Numbered from the stretch's first letter, positions 1 to 8,426 are shown. The stretch is 11,755 nt of DNA from Aquificaceae bacterium (GCA_025057245.1 JANWYC010000016.1:1-11755); one strand, 5' to 3'. Numbers and translations are program-made. Notes: a model not told the origin generated them from the sequence alone.

Positions 1-985
1 ATAGAAGGTATCCTACCACATGGCTAAAGATTATGCTTCCCATGCTTATGTTAGTAAAGCTCATGAGTAGAGGAGAGACTCCCAGAAAGGCACAGAAGGA
101 AACGCCTAATGGTAGAAGCACATGCCTGTGTAAAAGGTTGCCTTCTGAAGGGAAAATCCTCAGCCCCAGAAGTATATACAGTGTGGCTAAGAAAGAAAGC
201 CAGAAGGAGTAGGAACGCACGAAGGAAGGTTCAAAGAGTAAAAGGATGCTGGCAGAGGAAAGGAGTATGCCAATACCATTGGGTCTTCCTTCCCTTAGCT
301 TTACTATAACCCAGAAGAGGAGCATAAGCCACGCTCTAAGCACGGGTGGTTCGTGAGGCACTAAGAATACCACGTATAGGCTCACTCCAAAAGCTCCCAG
401 TATAATACCGTAAGGATAAGGAAGGAGAAGCTTAAGCACGAGGAAGACCATAGCCAAATGAAAGCCAGATATGACAAGAAGATGAACCAGTCCTGTTCTT
501 GCGAAAGCATACTGCACATCGTGAGGCAAGATGTCCCTCGATTCTCCCATAAGGTAGGTAAGCACTAAAGACTTTGTCTGATGGTCTTCAAACTTCTCTT
601 CTATGCGTCTTAAATAGACGTCTCTAACGCTACGTTCTAACTCCACAAGACCCAGCACGTCCTTATAGCTACCTTCTACAAAAACCCTGCTACCTTCAGC
701 TTTTACCTTGGCATGCATAGAAAAGGCTTTTGAAGGAAGCTCCGTTGTGTTATACAGTGTAAGAAGGGCTTTTTTGTGGTAGAGTTCTGGAAAGTCTCCG
801 CCTATTACTTCCACAGTTACTCTGAGCTTTTCGTCAGCCAAGTGAGGCACTGATGCTATCAAGAGCTCTACCTTGCCTTCCTCATCAAACCACAAAAATC
901 TCTCTTCCCTCTCCACCCTCCACAGGGCAAGGATAAAAATAAGAGAAAAGAGAAAAATCTGTAAAAACTCACCCCTTTCTGGCAA
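1..985 (-). CDS. comEC: ComEC/Rec2-family DNA uptake channel protein, partial (3' end outside window)
   Basis: This frame is open from about 985 to the window's left edge (about 328 codons) but starts without ATG or GTG. ComEC forms the inner-membrane channel that brings single-stranded DNA into the cell during natural transformation. Numbering from the TTG at 985: residues 8-22 are a hydrophobic first helix, 30-135 a soluble N-terminal part, and from about 140 the membrane competence domain begins. Family hallmarks are FARTGLVHLLVISGFHL (161-177, compare the family's HLLAISGLH), EPPVLRAWLM (212-221, compare PSxxRAxxM) and SFWLSFLAT (260-268, compare GFQLSFxAT), followed by further membrane helices. 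The gene overlaps the 3' end of the methyltransferase gene by 17 bases. The start is uncertain. TTG at 985 has no close ribosome site, while a strong one (AAAGGGGTGAG, 978-968) lies upstream of an in-frame ATT at 958. The family call is firm; intactness of the 3' part cannot be judged. Confidence 0.87.
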   Translation of the reverse strand, partial: MPERGEFLQIFLFSLIFILALWRVEREERFLWFDEEGKVELLIASVPHLADEKLRVTVEVIGGDFPELYHKKALLTLYNTTELPSKAFSMHAKVKAEGSRVFVEGSYKDVLGLVELERSVRDVYLRRIEEKFEDHQTKSLVLTYLMGESRDILPHDVQYAFARTGLVHLLVISGFHLAMVFLVLKLLLPYPYGIILGAFGVSLYVVFLVPHEPPVLRAWLMLLFWVIVKLREGRPNGIGILLSSASILLLFEPSFVRSYSFWLSFLATLYILLGLRIFPSEGNLLHRHVLLPLGVSFCAFLGVSPLLMSFTNISMGSIIFSHVVGYLL

Positions 986-1622
986 CGAGAAGGTATACCG
1001 CTCCAAAAAGCCTTCTCTGAACCTCCACCACATTAAACCCTTCCTCCTTTAACTCCCTCTTCACCTCTTCCAAGCTGAGTGCGTTCTGCAAAGAATGAAT
1101 GAAAAATGCCCACTTATCCCTTCCAAATAGCAAAATACCCAAAGGTTTTAGTGGAAACTCCATAAGAAACACCAAAATAGGTTTAAGGGAAAACCTGTTA
1201 ATGTCCAGAAGAGCGAGCTCGCCACCTTCTTTAAGAACTCTTCTTGCCTCTCCGAGAAAAGCTTTTCTGTTTATAAGGTGTCTAAACACGAGGGAGAGAG
1301 TTATAGAGCTAAAACTACCTTCTTTAAAAGGCATGTTTTCGCCATCCGCCGCCAGAAAATGACAAACTTTACACTTCTCCTTTGCCAGCCTGAGCATGGG
1401 AAGGGAAAGGTCTATACCCACCCTTAAGCCTCTGTTTTGAGACTTTAGAAGCACCTCACCAGTTCCCGTTCCCACATCCAACCTGTTTCCTTCATGAGAA
1501 AGCATGTCTAAAAGTTCTCTCTGCCATAGGTCTATCTTGCCAAAGGTTACTAAGTTAAGAAAAAAGTCGTATTTCTTGCTTACTACAGAGAAAACGTCCT
1601 CAACCGTCTTCTTGGTAATCAT
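969..1622 (-). CDS. ubiE: UbiE/MenG-like class I SAM-dependent methyltransferase
   Basis: This 217-residue protein is somewhat shorter than typical UbiE/MenG (about 230-250). Such enzymes C-methylate the ring of menaquinone or ubiquinone precursors using S-adenosylmethionine. The N-terminus (VSKKYDFFLNLVTFGKIDLW, residues 14-33) matches the family pattern KYDxxNxLxSFGxxxxW. SAM motif I is LDVGTGTGE (48-56), the acidic ribose-binding residue is D71 in VGIDLS, and the adenine-side motif is ADGENMPF (92-99). RVLKEGG (128-134) is the post-III signature. The usual FGLRN motif is replaced by LVFRHL (111-116), so the substrate could be a variant quinone or something else. An excellent ribosome site, AGGAGGTGAG, stands just before the ATG. 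The gene lies 10 bases after pgeF and overlaps comEC. The methyltransferase fold is certain; the quinone role is likely from family similarity only. Confidence 0.78.
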   Translation of the reverse strand: MITKKTVEDVFSVVSKKYDFFLNLVTFGKIDLWQRELLDMLSHEGNRLDVGTGTGEVLLKSQNRGLRVGIDLSLPMLRLAKEKCKVCHFLAADGENMPFKEGSFSSITLSLVFRHLINRKAFLGEARRVLKEGGELALLDINRFSLKPILVFLMEFPLKPLGILLFGRDKWAFFIHSLQNALSLEEVKRELKEEGFNVVEVQRRLFGAVYLLVARKG

Positions 1623-1632
1623 GGCTCACCTC

Positions 1633-2217
1633 CTACTCACTTAGGAGCTCCGCATAGGTTAAAAGCCGCTCTTTAGTTCCGTTCCTTCTGTGAGAAGGAA
1701 ACTTGTGATTGCACACCGTGCAAAGCTTGTATAGAAATATATCCTCCACGCCTGACCGTTTTAACCTTAAAAGGGTCTCTTCCTGCGTATCCATGTAGTG
1801 CCTGTTGTTTTTGTAATGTATACAAAGAAAGTGTTCTTTAAACTCTTCACCCACTTCATAACAGCAGGCTTTTGCGGACGGTCCTACGAAGGCTAAAAAC
1901 CCACTCAAAGGCTCAAGTTTTGAAAGCTTCTCCAAGGTTCTTTCTACTATTCCCTCCTTTAGACCCCTCCAGCCCGCATGGATGACCGCTACGGTTCTCT
2001 TCCCTAAAAGGGCTACGGGAACGCAGTCTGCAGTTCTCACGCCTATTTTAAGCCCTCTTTCTTGAGTAATAATGGCATCGCCTTCTAACTTTTTCCCAAC
2101 GCTGTCTATCATGTGAACCTTTGAGGAATGCACCTGTTTAAGTGTGAAGACTTCCCTATCATCTTCCCACTTTTTAAGCACGAGCCTTGAGCTTTCTCTC
2201 TTTAGTTCAAAAATCAC
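1633..2217 (-). CDS. pgeF: PgeF/YfiH-type laccase-domain protein (peptidoglycan editing factor / purine nucleoside phosphorylase)
   Basis: The protein belongs to the DUF152 (Cu-oxidase_4, YfiH/YlmD) family. Members have been shown to act as purine nucleoside phosphorylase/adenosine deaminase and, in E. coli, to keep wrong amino acids out of peptidoglycan precursors. Family motifs are present: QVHSSKVH, RTADCVPV and IHAGWRGLKEGIVE, whose His, Cys and His form the zinc site, then GPSAKACCYEVG and a C-terminal CTVCNHKFPSHRRNG. I place the start at a GTG (2217) whose last two bases begin the TGA of proC, a GTGA overlap giving 194 residues. An in-frame ATG at 2256 would add 13 residues and overlap proC by 43 bases; it has a GGTGA four bases upstream, so it cannot be excluded. 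The protein lacks the longer N-terminal GGVS region of many relatives and is therefore short for the family. Confidence 0.9.
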   Translation of the reverse strand: MIFELKRESSRLVLKKWEDDREVFTLKQVHSSKVHMIDSVGKKLEGDAIITQERGLKIGVRTADCVPVALLGKRTVAVIHAGWRGLKEGIVERTLEKLSKLEPLSGFLAFVGPSAKACCYEVGEEFKEHFLCIHYKNNRHYMDTQEETLLRLKRSGVEDIFLYKLCTVCNHKFPSHRRNGTKERLLTYAELLSE

Positions 2218-2984
2218 AGAAGTATTTTTGCCTTTTCTGAAGTTCTTTCCACACATTCCATCACCAAGCCAGTAAATCCTTTCTCCTCCAGCGTCTTTAT
2301 ACCTTCTATAGTAGTGCCTCCTGGTGAGGCTACCTTAGTTACCCACTCCTCTGGATGCCCGCCTAAACTTTTTAAAAGTTGACAAGAGCCCAACACAGTA
2401 TCTAACGCTATAGACTTAGCCATCTCGTAAGAAAAACCTCCCCTCACGCCAGCCAGCGCAAGAGCATGGATAAACTTAAACACAAAGGCAGGACCCGAAC
2501 CCGCGAGTGCGGTAAAAAGGTCAAAAAGTTCCTCCTTTATCTCGTATAGGTTTCCGCACGCCGAGAAAACGTTGAAAAATGTCTCCCTTTTCTCATTTTC
2601 CACTTCACCGAAGGCACAGGCTATAACTGCCCTGCGGACAAGAACGTTTATGTTAGGCATAAGTCTTATCAGCTTAGAACTCTCACACAGCTCCTGAATA
2701 CTTGAGAGCTTCATACCCGCCACTACGCTTATAAGGATTTTATCTTCAAGCTTGCCTTTCAAAGCATTAAGCACATCCACCGCATCCTTGGGCTTTACCG
2801 CTAAGAGTATCCACTGGGTGTTTTCAACCAGAAAATCCAGCTCTTTAGCTACACCAAAGCCTTCCCTAAGAGCTTTGTGGTTTTTATCCTCGTCAATTTC
2901 ATGCACAAGGACTTCCGCCATATCCTTCAAAGCTTTAGCAAAAGCCTCACCCATATTCCCGTATCCTATCACACCTATCTTCAT
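2214..2984 (-). CDS. proC: Pyrroline-5-carboxylate reductase
   Basis: ProC carries out the last step of proline synthesis, the NAD(P)H-dependent reduction of 1-pyrroline-5-carboxylate to proline, in the cytoplasm. The 256-residue product is of normal length. An N-terminal Rossmann motif IGVIGYGNMG (residues 3-12) binds the nucleotide, and AVKPKD (62-67) and SVVAGMKL (86-93) follow. The C-terminal dimerisation domain carries ALAGSGPAF (159-167) and the family signature VASPGGTTIEGIKTLEEKGF (218-237). The usual RLMPNTPxxV is here RLMPNINVLV (107-116), a mild departure. The ATG overlaps the flhG stop as ATGA, and AGGAGG stands just upstream, so it is translationally coupled to flagellar genes, an unusual place for a proline gene. 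Identification is secure. Confidence 0.96.
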   Translation of the reverse strand: MKIGVIGYGNMGEAFAKALKDMAEVLVHEIDEDKNHKALREGFGVAKELDFLVENTQWILLAVKPKDAVDVLNALKGKLEDKILISVVAGMKLSSIQELCESSKLIRLMPNINVLVRRAVIACAFGEVENEKRETFFNVFSACGNLYEIKEELFDLFTALAGSGPAFVFKFIHALALAGVRGGFSYEMAKSIALDTVLGSCQLLKSLGGHPEEWVTKVASPGGTTIEGIKTLEEKGFTGLVMECVERTSEKAKILL

Positions 2985-3814
2985 CCTGCCCTCCTAAGTT
3001 TTGACAACAGTCTTTCCCAAAAGCTTGGTCCATGATACCTTATGTTTAGAGGTAGCTTCAATAAAGCTTGAGTAAGGTCTCTGGAAAAAGCTTCCTCGAA
3101 AGGGTTCTGGTTTACTATATACCTTATAATTTTGGGATTGTATTTTATACTACCCATGTACTTTACCTCCGCGTTGGTAAACTTCTCACAAACCACCTTT
3201 ATGCTCTCAAAAACCTTTAAGCCCTCTTCTGTATTCTGAACTTTGTTTACCAGCACGTAAAACTCCTTTATCTTTTCATCCTGATTCAGCACCTTTATAA
3301 GACCGTAGGCGTCTGCTATGGCGGTAGGTTCTGGCGTAGTCACTATCACAGGTATTTGAGAAGAGGAAACAAGGGCAAGGGTGTCCGAGTGTATGCCTGG
3401 TGGTGTGTCAAATATTACCCAGTGGTAGTTTGCCTCTGCGTACTCCTGAAGTCTGTATATAAGGTTTCTGAGTTGAGAAAGTGGTAGGTTTACCAGTTCC
3501 CTAACACCACTGCCGCTGGAGATAAAAGACAGCTTCTCATCTATGTGAACTACCACTTCCTCTAAGGAAACCTCACCCATAAAGTAGTGGTATAAGTTCT
3601 TTGAGGGTGTTATGCCTAACATAATGTGAACGTTGCTAAGACCCAAATCACCGTCTACTATAAGCACTTTGTTACCGTTTTTACTTACTATTTTCCCTAT
3701 GTTTATGGTTATAATGGTTTTTCCCACACCTCCTTTGCCACTGGCTATAGACATGTATCCCGTTTTTCTGTCTTTGGTTTGAGCTCTGAGGAGATGAAGT
3801 GCCTGTTCTTCCAT
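2981..3814 (-). CDS. flhG: FlhG (YlxH) MinD-like ATPase controlling flagellar number/placement
   Basis: FlhG is a MinD/ParA-type ATPase that partners the GTPase FlhF and limits the number and position of flagella. The 277-residue sequence has the deviant Walker A motif ASGKGGVGKT (24-33), switch I DGDLGLSN (54-61) and switch II/Walker B VIFDTPPGI (133-141). A C-terminal stretch FWERLLSKLRR could form the amphipathic membrane-binding helix typical of MinD-like proteins. The extreme N-terminus (EEQALHLLR, residues 2-10) resembles the DQAxxLR motif with which FlhG stimulates FlhF GTPase activity, but the spacing is one residue off. Placement directly after flhF (TGATG, one-base overlap, GGAGGT ribosome site) distinguishes it from the cell-division protein MinD. 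Confidence is high on family and context. Confidence 0.93.
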   Translation of the reverse strand: MEEQALHLLRAQTKDRKTGYMSIASGKGGVGKTIITINIGKIVSKNGNKVLIVDGDLGLSNVHIMLGITPSKNLYHYFMGEVSLEEVVVHIDEKLSFISSGSGVRELVNLPLSQLRNLIYRLQEYAEANYHWVIFDTPPGIHSDTLALVSSSQIPVIVTTPEPTAIADAYGLIKVLNQDEKIKEFYVLVNKVQNTEEGLKVFESIKVVCEKFTNAEVKYMGSIKYNPKIIRYIVNQNPFEEAFSRDLTQALLKLPLNIRYHGPSFWERLLSKLRRAG

Positions 3815-4920
3815 CAGACTACCTCCAGAAATAGCTTTGCTATATATTCGTAGCTTGCCATTACTATGTCTTCGGGCACTCTTTGTCCTGTGGTAAAGCA
3901 GAGTATGGGTAGCTGGGTTCTATAGGCTACGTTTATGGTAGTGCCAAAGTATCCAGTCTCGTCCATCTTGGTAAATATAATACCTGCGGGTTCTGCCACG
4001 CTGAAGCTTTCTATGACCTCATACTGCACTCTCTCCTCCACGTTAGCGCCAAGGGTTATGTAGATTTTGAGTGCTGGCAATCTGGCAAAAAAGGGTGAGA
4101 GTTCTTTCACCCTTATCTGGTTATAGTGACTTCTACCACCAGTATCTACCAGAACGGTGTCGAGAGAAGACAGCTCTCCTATACACTCCCTCAAGCGATG
4201 AGGTGTATCCGCAACTCTGAAGGGAAGCTCCATTATGTTTGCGTAAGTTCTGAGCTGTTCCACCGCACCAACCCTGTAGCTGTCTATGGTAATAAGACCC
4301 ACTCGCTTGCCTGCCATTTTGAACCTGTATGCTAACTTGGCTATAGTAGTGGTCTTTCCCACGCCAGTTGGTCCCAAAAGGGCAATCACACTAAAGTCGT
4401 TGTCAAAGAAATTATCCACTATCTTCAGATTTTTACTGAAGCCTTCCACCAAAGACTCTAAATTCTCACCCTTAAGGTCAAGCCTTTTTAACTCAAAGTC
4501 GTATCCACAAGCGGACTCTACTATCTTCTGTGCAATATCTCTAGAAACACCCCTGTTTATGAGCTTGTTCATAAGATACAGAGCTCTTATGGAATACTCC
4601 CCCTCCAAATCATCTTTTTTTACCTCCTCCTTCTCCGTTTTTTGTTTTTTGACCATTTCCATAACTTCTTTAAGGTTTTCTTTTAGCTTGCTTATTTCCT
4701 GATACAGGCTTTCCTCTTTGTTCAGCTCCTTGGCAAAGTCTTCTTTATCAGGTATGCCTACAGTTATCTCCAACTTTGACCTTTTGAGAAAAGGTAAGAA
4801 AGGCACTAAATCCTGCTTTACGACTCTGGTGGACAGTATAACTGCTTCTGAGCCATACAAGACTCTAACCTCCTCCACAGCCTCCTGAAGGGAGTCCACC
4901 AAAAGCTTTTTAATCTTCAT
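3814..4920 (-). CDS. flhF: FlhF, SRP-type GTPase for flagellar biosynthesis
   Basis: FlhF is the third member of the signal-recognition-particle GTPase family (with Ffh and FtsY). It marks the site of flagellar assembly at the membrane. The 368-residue protein shows the expected order: an N-terminal B region (1-60, with [12 protein letters not shown] at 21-32), a charged, coiled-coil-prone linker (65-105), a helical N domain (about 108-165) and the G domain. G motifs are [10 protein letters not shown] (183-192), [11 protein letters not shown] (213-223), DTGGRS (259-264), TKMD (317-320) and [10 protein letters not shown] (342-351). The start overlaps the flhA stop by 11 bases, with AGGTG a few bases upstream of the ATG. 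G3 reads DTGGR, as in FlhF, rather than the DTAGR of Ffh/FtsY. Neighbours flhA and flhG confirm the flagellar assignment. Confidence 0.96.
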   Translation of the reverse strand: MKIKKLLVDSLQEAVEEVRVLYGSEAVILSTRVVKQDLVPFLPFLKRSKLEITVGIPDKEDFAKELNKEESLYQEISKLKENLKEVMEMVKKQKTEKEEVKKDDLEGEYSIRALYLMNKLINRGVSRDIAQKIVESACGYDFELKRLDLKGENLESLVEGFSKNLKIVDNFFDNDFSVIALLGPTGVGKTTTIAKLAYRFKMAGKRVGLITIDSYRVGAVEQLRTYANIMELPFRVADTPHRLRECIGELSSLDTVLVDTGGRSHYNQIRVKELSPFFARLPALKIYITLGANVEERVQYEVIESFSVAEPAGIIFTKMDETGYFGTTINVAYRTQLPILCFTTGQRVPEDIVMASYEYIAKLFLEVV

Positions 4921-6946
4921 CTATAACACCTATAACTTTGAGATTTAGCTGTCTATCAAGTTCATTATAAGACAGCACTGCGAGGCTTGATATGTAGTTT
5001 TCAAGCACTTTCCTTATGTGTTTCCTTATGCTTCCCGAGGTTATTATCAGAGGCATAGCCTGATACTGGTTAAACTTTACCACTTCCTGAGATATTTTAG
5101 GATAGACTTTATTCACCAAAAGGTCGAGAAACTCGTCCTCCCTACCTTCCTGAACGTAAGCGGTAAGCTTTGCTTCCAGCTTTGGAGCTAATATCATGGC
5201 ATAGAGCGTTCCGTCAGTAACGTAAAGTCTGGTTATCCTCTTAGCCAGTCTTTGTCGCACATACTCTGTAAGGGTTTCTGGGTCTTTTATCTGTTCTATG
5301 TAGTCCGCAAGTGTTTCAAGAATGGTAACCAAGTCGTTTATGGGTATGCCTTCTCTAAGGAGGTTCTGAAGCACCCTGTGGAGAACTGATACTGGCACTA
5401 TGTCTGGCACAAGACCCTGAACCGCTCTGGGATACTTTCTTGAAACGTTATCCACCAGCTCCATAACCTCCGCCCTACCTAACACTTCATGAAGGTTTTT
5501 CTTTATGGTCTCGCTTATGTGTGTTATAATCACAGTGGATATGTCAACTACCATGTAACCAAGCCTTTGAGCTTTGTCTTTCATGTCTTCTCTTATCCAG
5601 TATGCCTTAAGCTTAAAGGATGGGTCTTTTGTTTCTATGCCCTGAAGTGGCTCTTTTGCACTACCTAAGTCTATGGCAAGCCAGTGTCCGGGAATTATCT
5701 CAAAAGTGTCAACCTCTATACCCCTTACCAATATGCGGTATTGATGTGGTTTGAGACGCAGGTTATCCCTGATGTGCACCAAGGGAATGACCACGCCATA
5801 CTCGCTGGCAAGCTGTCTTCTTATGGTTTTTATCCTATCTGGCACATCCCCTCCCTGAGTTTCGTCCACGTAAGGTATGAGACCATATCCTATTTCAAGG
5901 GCTATAGCCTCAGGCTGGGTGACGAACTCCTCTTCCTTTTTCTCCACCGCTGGTTTTTTCTGCTCTTTTAAGATTTCCTCTAACTTTCTTAACTCCTCTT
6001 CTTTAAGAGACCTATTCAGCGCATAGTATAGACCTCCCATAAGACCAGCCATAAAGAAGAAAGGTAGCTTGGGAAAGCCTGGTATGAGACCTATAAAGGC
6101 AAGAAGCGCAGAAGAGAAAAGGAACACCCTTGGTTCTTTGGAAAACTCTTTAAATAAAACTTTACCTAACTCTTCACGGGAGGAAGACTTGGTGACTACT
6201 ATACCTGCGGATGTGGAGAGCATGAGTGAAGGTATCTGACTAGCAAGCCCTTCACCCACAGTAAGCAAGGTGTAAGTTTGTAGAGCTTCGGAAAAGCCCA
6301 AACCCCTAAATATAAGTCCTACCACAAGACCACCTACAAGGCTAAGAAAGAGTATTATTAGAGCTGCTATGGCGTCTCCTCTTATGAACTTACTCGCACC
6401 GTCCATAGCACCAAAAAAGCTGGCTTCTTGCTCAAGCTGAGCCCTTCTTCTCTTTGCCTCTTCCTCGTTTATAAGTCCTGCGTTCAGGTCTGCGTCTATG
6501 CTCATCTGCTTTCCCGGCATGGCATCAAGGGTAAAACGAGCCGCCACCTCCGATACCCTCTCCGCACCTCGGGTTATAACCACAAAGTTAATGACTATGA
6601 AAATAAGGAAAACCACCAAACCCACCACCACATCCCCTCCCACGACAAAAGCACCAAACCCTTCTATAATATGACCAGCCGCTGATGTTCCTTCGTGTCC
6701 GTATAGAAGTATTCTCCTTGCCGCTGCAATGTTTAGGGATAGTCTGAGAAGAGTTCCAAGAAGAAGTATGCTAGGAAAGGCTGAGAGTTCAAGAGGTTCT
6801 TTTATAAAAGTGCTAAGCACCAATACAGTCATTGAAAAGGTGATGCTAAGAGCAAGCAAAAGGTCAAGCAAAATGGTAGGGATTGGTAGTATTATGGCTG
6901 AGAGTATAAGCACGAAGGCAACTATTACCCAGCCTTCTCTTAACAT
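4910..6946 (-). CDS. flhA: FlhA, flagellar type III export gate protein
   Basis: FlhA is the large export-gate subunit of the flagellar type III secretion apparatus. It has an N-terminal membrane part and a C-terminal cytoplasmic ring that docks export substrates. From the ATG at 6946 the product is 678 residues, about the length of Bacillus FlhA, and its first 23 residues to LPIP align with that protein without a gap. The FHIPEP signature is clear: [16 protein letters not shown], then [20 protein letters not shown] (about 141-160), followed by MDGASKF and the conserved GDAIAA. Several hydrophobic helices precede about residue 310, then a charged linker ([12 protein letters not shown]) leads to the cytoplasmic domain. 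The frame also extends to a GTG at 7015 (701 residues), but that start has no ribosome site and would put a promoter-like sequence inside the coding region. It probably heads the flagellar/housekeeping run to its left. Confidence 0.95.
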   Translation of the reverse strand: MLREGWVIVAFVLILSAIILPIPTILLDLLLALSITFSMTVLVLSTFIKEPLELSAFPSILLLGTLLRLSLNIAAARRILLYGHEGTSAAGHIIEGFGAFVVGGDVVVGLVVFLIFIVINFVVITRGAERVSEVAARFTLDAMPGKQMSIDADLNAGLINEEEAKRRRAQLEQEASFFGAMDGASKFIRGDAIAALIILFLSLVGGLVVGLIFRGLGFSEALQTYTLLTVGEGLASQIPSLMLSTSAGIVVTKSSSREELGKVLFKEFSKEPRVFLFSSALLAFIGLIPGFPKLPFFFMAGLMGGLYYALNRSLKEEELRKLEEILKEQKKPAVEKKEEEFVTQPEAIALEIGYGLIPYVDETQGGDVPDRIKTIRRQLASEYGVVIPLVHIRDNLRLKPHQYRILVRGIEVDTFEIIPGHWLAIDLGSAKEPLQGIETKDPSFKLKAYWIREDMKDKAQRLGYMVVDISTVIITHISETIKKNLHEVLGRAEVMELVDNVSRKYPRAVQGLVPDIVPVSVLHRVLQNLLREGIPINDLVTILETLADYIEQIKDPETLTEYVRQRLAKRITRLYVTDGTLYAMILAPKLEAKLTAYVQEGREDEFLDLLVNKVYPKISQEVVKFNQYQAMPLIITSGSIRKHIRKVLENYISSLAVLSYNELDRQLNLKVIGVIDED

Positions 6947-6950
6947 ACTG

Positions 6951-6978
6951 AGTATAATATAACTTTTTGTTCTTGCAA
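6951..6978 (-). promoter_or_regulatory. Candidate sigma70-type promoter for the flhA operon
   Basis: On the minus strand TTGCAA (6978-6973) is followed after 16 bases by TATACT (6956-6951). Only four bases separate this -10 from the preferred flhA ATG (6946), so a transcript from it would be leaderless or nearly so, which fits the absence of a ribosome site there. It lies inside the frame if flhA starts at the GTG at 7015. Sequence-only prediction; the region is AT-rich and a chance match is possible. Confidence 0.4.
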
Positions 6979-7089
6979 GGGTGAAAATTTGAAATAGACT
7001 GTCTAAAAAAGGCACGAAGAGTTGTTTTGTCTGAAAAAAATACTTTTTGATACATCATATAATTTGAGCCTGACCATGGGGGAACTGGT

Positions 7090-7109
7090 AAAACTCTGGT
7101 GAATCAGAG
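7090..7109 (-). terminator. Weak hairpin terminator candidate after the EAL-HDOD gene
   Basis: On the minus strand CTCTG (7109-7105), a six-base loop and CAGAG (7098-7094) form a 5-bp stem followed by TTTT (7093-7090). It lies about 70 bases after the stop of the signalling gene and upstream of flhA. The stem is short and the T-run only four, so termination would be partial at best. It may separate the glyA/EAL-HDOD unit from the flhA unit. Confidence 0.35.
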
Positions 7110-7178
7110 AGGAAAGGTTTATTAGTAAGTGTTAAACGAAGCGAACGCAAAATCTACAAAGTGGTTGAATAAAAAGCC

Positions 7179-8426
7179 TTAAAGTCTGAGGATAGACTCC
7201 GCAGTTTGGAAAGCCATCTGTCCTATAGAGAAAAGTTTCTGCCTATCTATACCAGTAAGCGTTTCCATGTTTATCAGGTCTGCTTCTATGAAAGGGTTAG
7301 CAGAAGCCTGTAAATCTTTAAACTTCTCTTCCAATGCAATAGAATAGTTAAGTATGCTCCTAAGTTGTTCATTCTTTCCAGTATATCCATCTATGATTTC
7401 CTGATTTACCCTAACTTCTCTAAGGAAGGATATTTTGTCCACATTCAGTATCTCGTCAATTAGTGAAAAAAGACCCATAAAGTATGCTTCAGACTCATAC
7501 TTTGGGTTTATTATTTTTGCAATGTTCTCAGCTATAATAGCCCTCACAAGAGACTTTTTCCAAAGCTCCGGATTTTCCACAGCTATAAAGTCGTTCATCG
7601 CAAGAACCATAAAGTAGTTTTTCAGGCTTCTGAGACCTATGATAGCACAAGCCTGTTCCACACTCTTTATTTCTTTAACAGTTGAATAATGAGCGGAGTT
7701 CACGAGACGGAGGATTTTAGTTGCCATACCAACATCCGTAGAGATTAAACTAGCTATCTCTTTGGGACTCTGCGTAGTATGCACGGTTGCCATAAGTTTT
7801 AATAGAGTGGCTTTCAGATAGGGTGCAGTTTGAAATTCCTTAAGGATTATAGGTTTTTCCAGATACATTCCCTGAAAAAGGTTTCCGACAGAGAGGGCAT
7901 TATTGTACTCTTTTTCATTTTCTATCTTAGAAATCAGCAGGGTCTTACGCTTAGCCTTTGCTAAGTCAATAACCTTTTGATTAAGCTTTTTCATGTCTAC
8001 GGAGATTATATGCACTTTATCAAACAGCCCCATTATCTTCTCGTTGTTTAATTGTCTTTCATCCACGCTAAATATGGTACCCTGCTGTATATACTTATCC
8101 ACAATGTTTATAGCTTGTTTATACACCACATCTCCTATAGGTATTTGCGGTTCCATGATTTCTATTATGAGCTTCCTGTTGTCAAGAGACTCTATAGACT
8201 TGTTAATTAGTGAATCCAGAGAAACGTTTATCATTATCCTCTTACCCTCACCTACCCTATCTATTCCTTGCTCGAGGATTATCTCCATTATTATGTAAGT
8301 AGCCCTGCTGTATGGCACTTCTTTGGGATATTCGTGCATTCTGTCTTTTTTTCTGAGAAAGATTTCAAAAGCAACCCTGTTTCCTGCTTTATCAAATATG
8401 GGCTGTTTTGCTATAAGAAAGCTCAT
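7179..8426 (-). CDS. Degenerate EAL plus HDOD domain signalling protein (YuxH/CdgJ-like)
   Basis: This 415-residue protein has the two-domain build of YuxH-type regulators. The N-terminal EAL domain (about 1-195) begins with the typical [21 protein letters not shown], and the C-terminal HDOD domain spans about 200-395. The EAL catalytic set is damaged: EAL reads EIF (21-23), DDFGTG is replaced by VDERQL (121-126), and the lysine before the KxD-type aspartate is missing. Cyclic-di-GMP hydrolysis is therefore unlikely, though binding is possible. In the HDOD part the metal-binding HD is absent ([10 protein letters not shown], 318-327). Relatives in other bacteria affect motility, and flhA lies just downstream. 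I choose the ATG at 8426 because GAGGTG is five bases upstream; a TTG three bases earlier is too close. The start overlaps glyA by 35 bases. The biochemical role is unknown. Confidence 0.88.
   Translation of the reverse strand: MSFLIAKQPIFDKAGNRVAFEIFLRKKDRMHEYPKEVPYSRATYIIMEIILEQGIDRVGEGKRIMINVSLDSLINKSIESLDNRKLIIEIMEPQIPIGDVVYKQAINIVDKYIQQGTIFSVDERQLNNEKIMGLFDKVHIISVDMKKLNQKVIDLAKAKRKTLLISKIENEKEYNNALSVGNLFQGMYLEKPIILKEFQTAPYLKATLLKLMATVHTTQSPKEIASLISTDVGMATKILRLVNSAHYSTVKEIKSVEQACAIIGLRSLKNYFMVLAMNDFIAVENPELWKKSLVRAIIAENIAKIINPKYESEAYFMGLFSLIDEILNVDKISFLREVRVNQEIIDGYTGKNEQLRSILNYSIALEEKFKDLQASANPFIEADLINMETLTGIDRQKLFSIGQMAFQTAESILRL

Noticed and set aside
109..309. Plus-strand 66-codon frame rich in Arg and Lys
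   Set aside because: It lies antisense to the clearly conserved ComEC frame, has no ribosome site and resembles no protein I know; it is a shadow frame.
2981..3814. Assignment of the MinD-like ATPase as cell-division MinD
   Set aside because: It directly follows flhF with a one-base overlap, has an FlhG-like N-terminus and has no minC or minE neighbour; FlhG is the better call.
7011..7025. GGCACG-like sequence resembling a sigma54 -24 element on the plus strand
   Set aside because: The -12 element reads TG instead of GC, and the direction would drive antisense transcription into the signalling gene, so no sensible target exists.
6864..7058. Minus-strand 64-codon frame overlapping the flhA start
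   Set aside because: It runs in a different frame through the conserved first membrane helix of FlhA, with no ribosome site and no recognisable motif.
7058..7063. Perfect TATAAT on the plus strand between flhA and the EAL-HDOD gene
   Set aside because: No -35 at a suitable distance and no plus-strand gene downstream; likely chance in AT-rich DNA.
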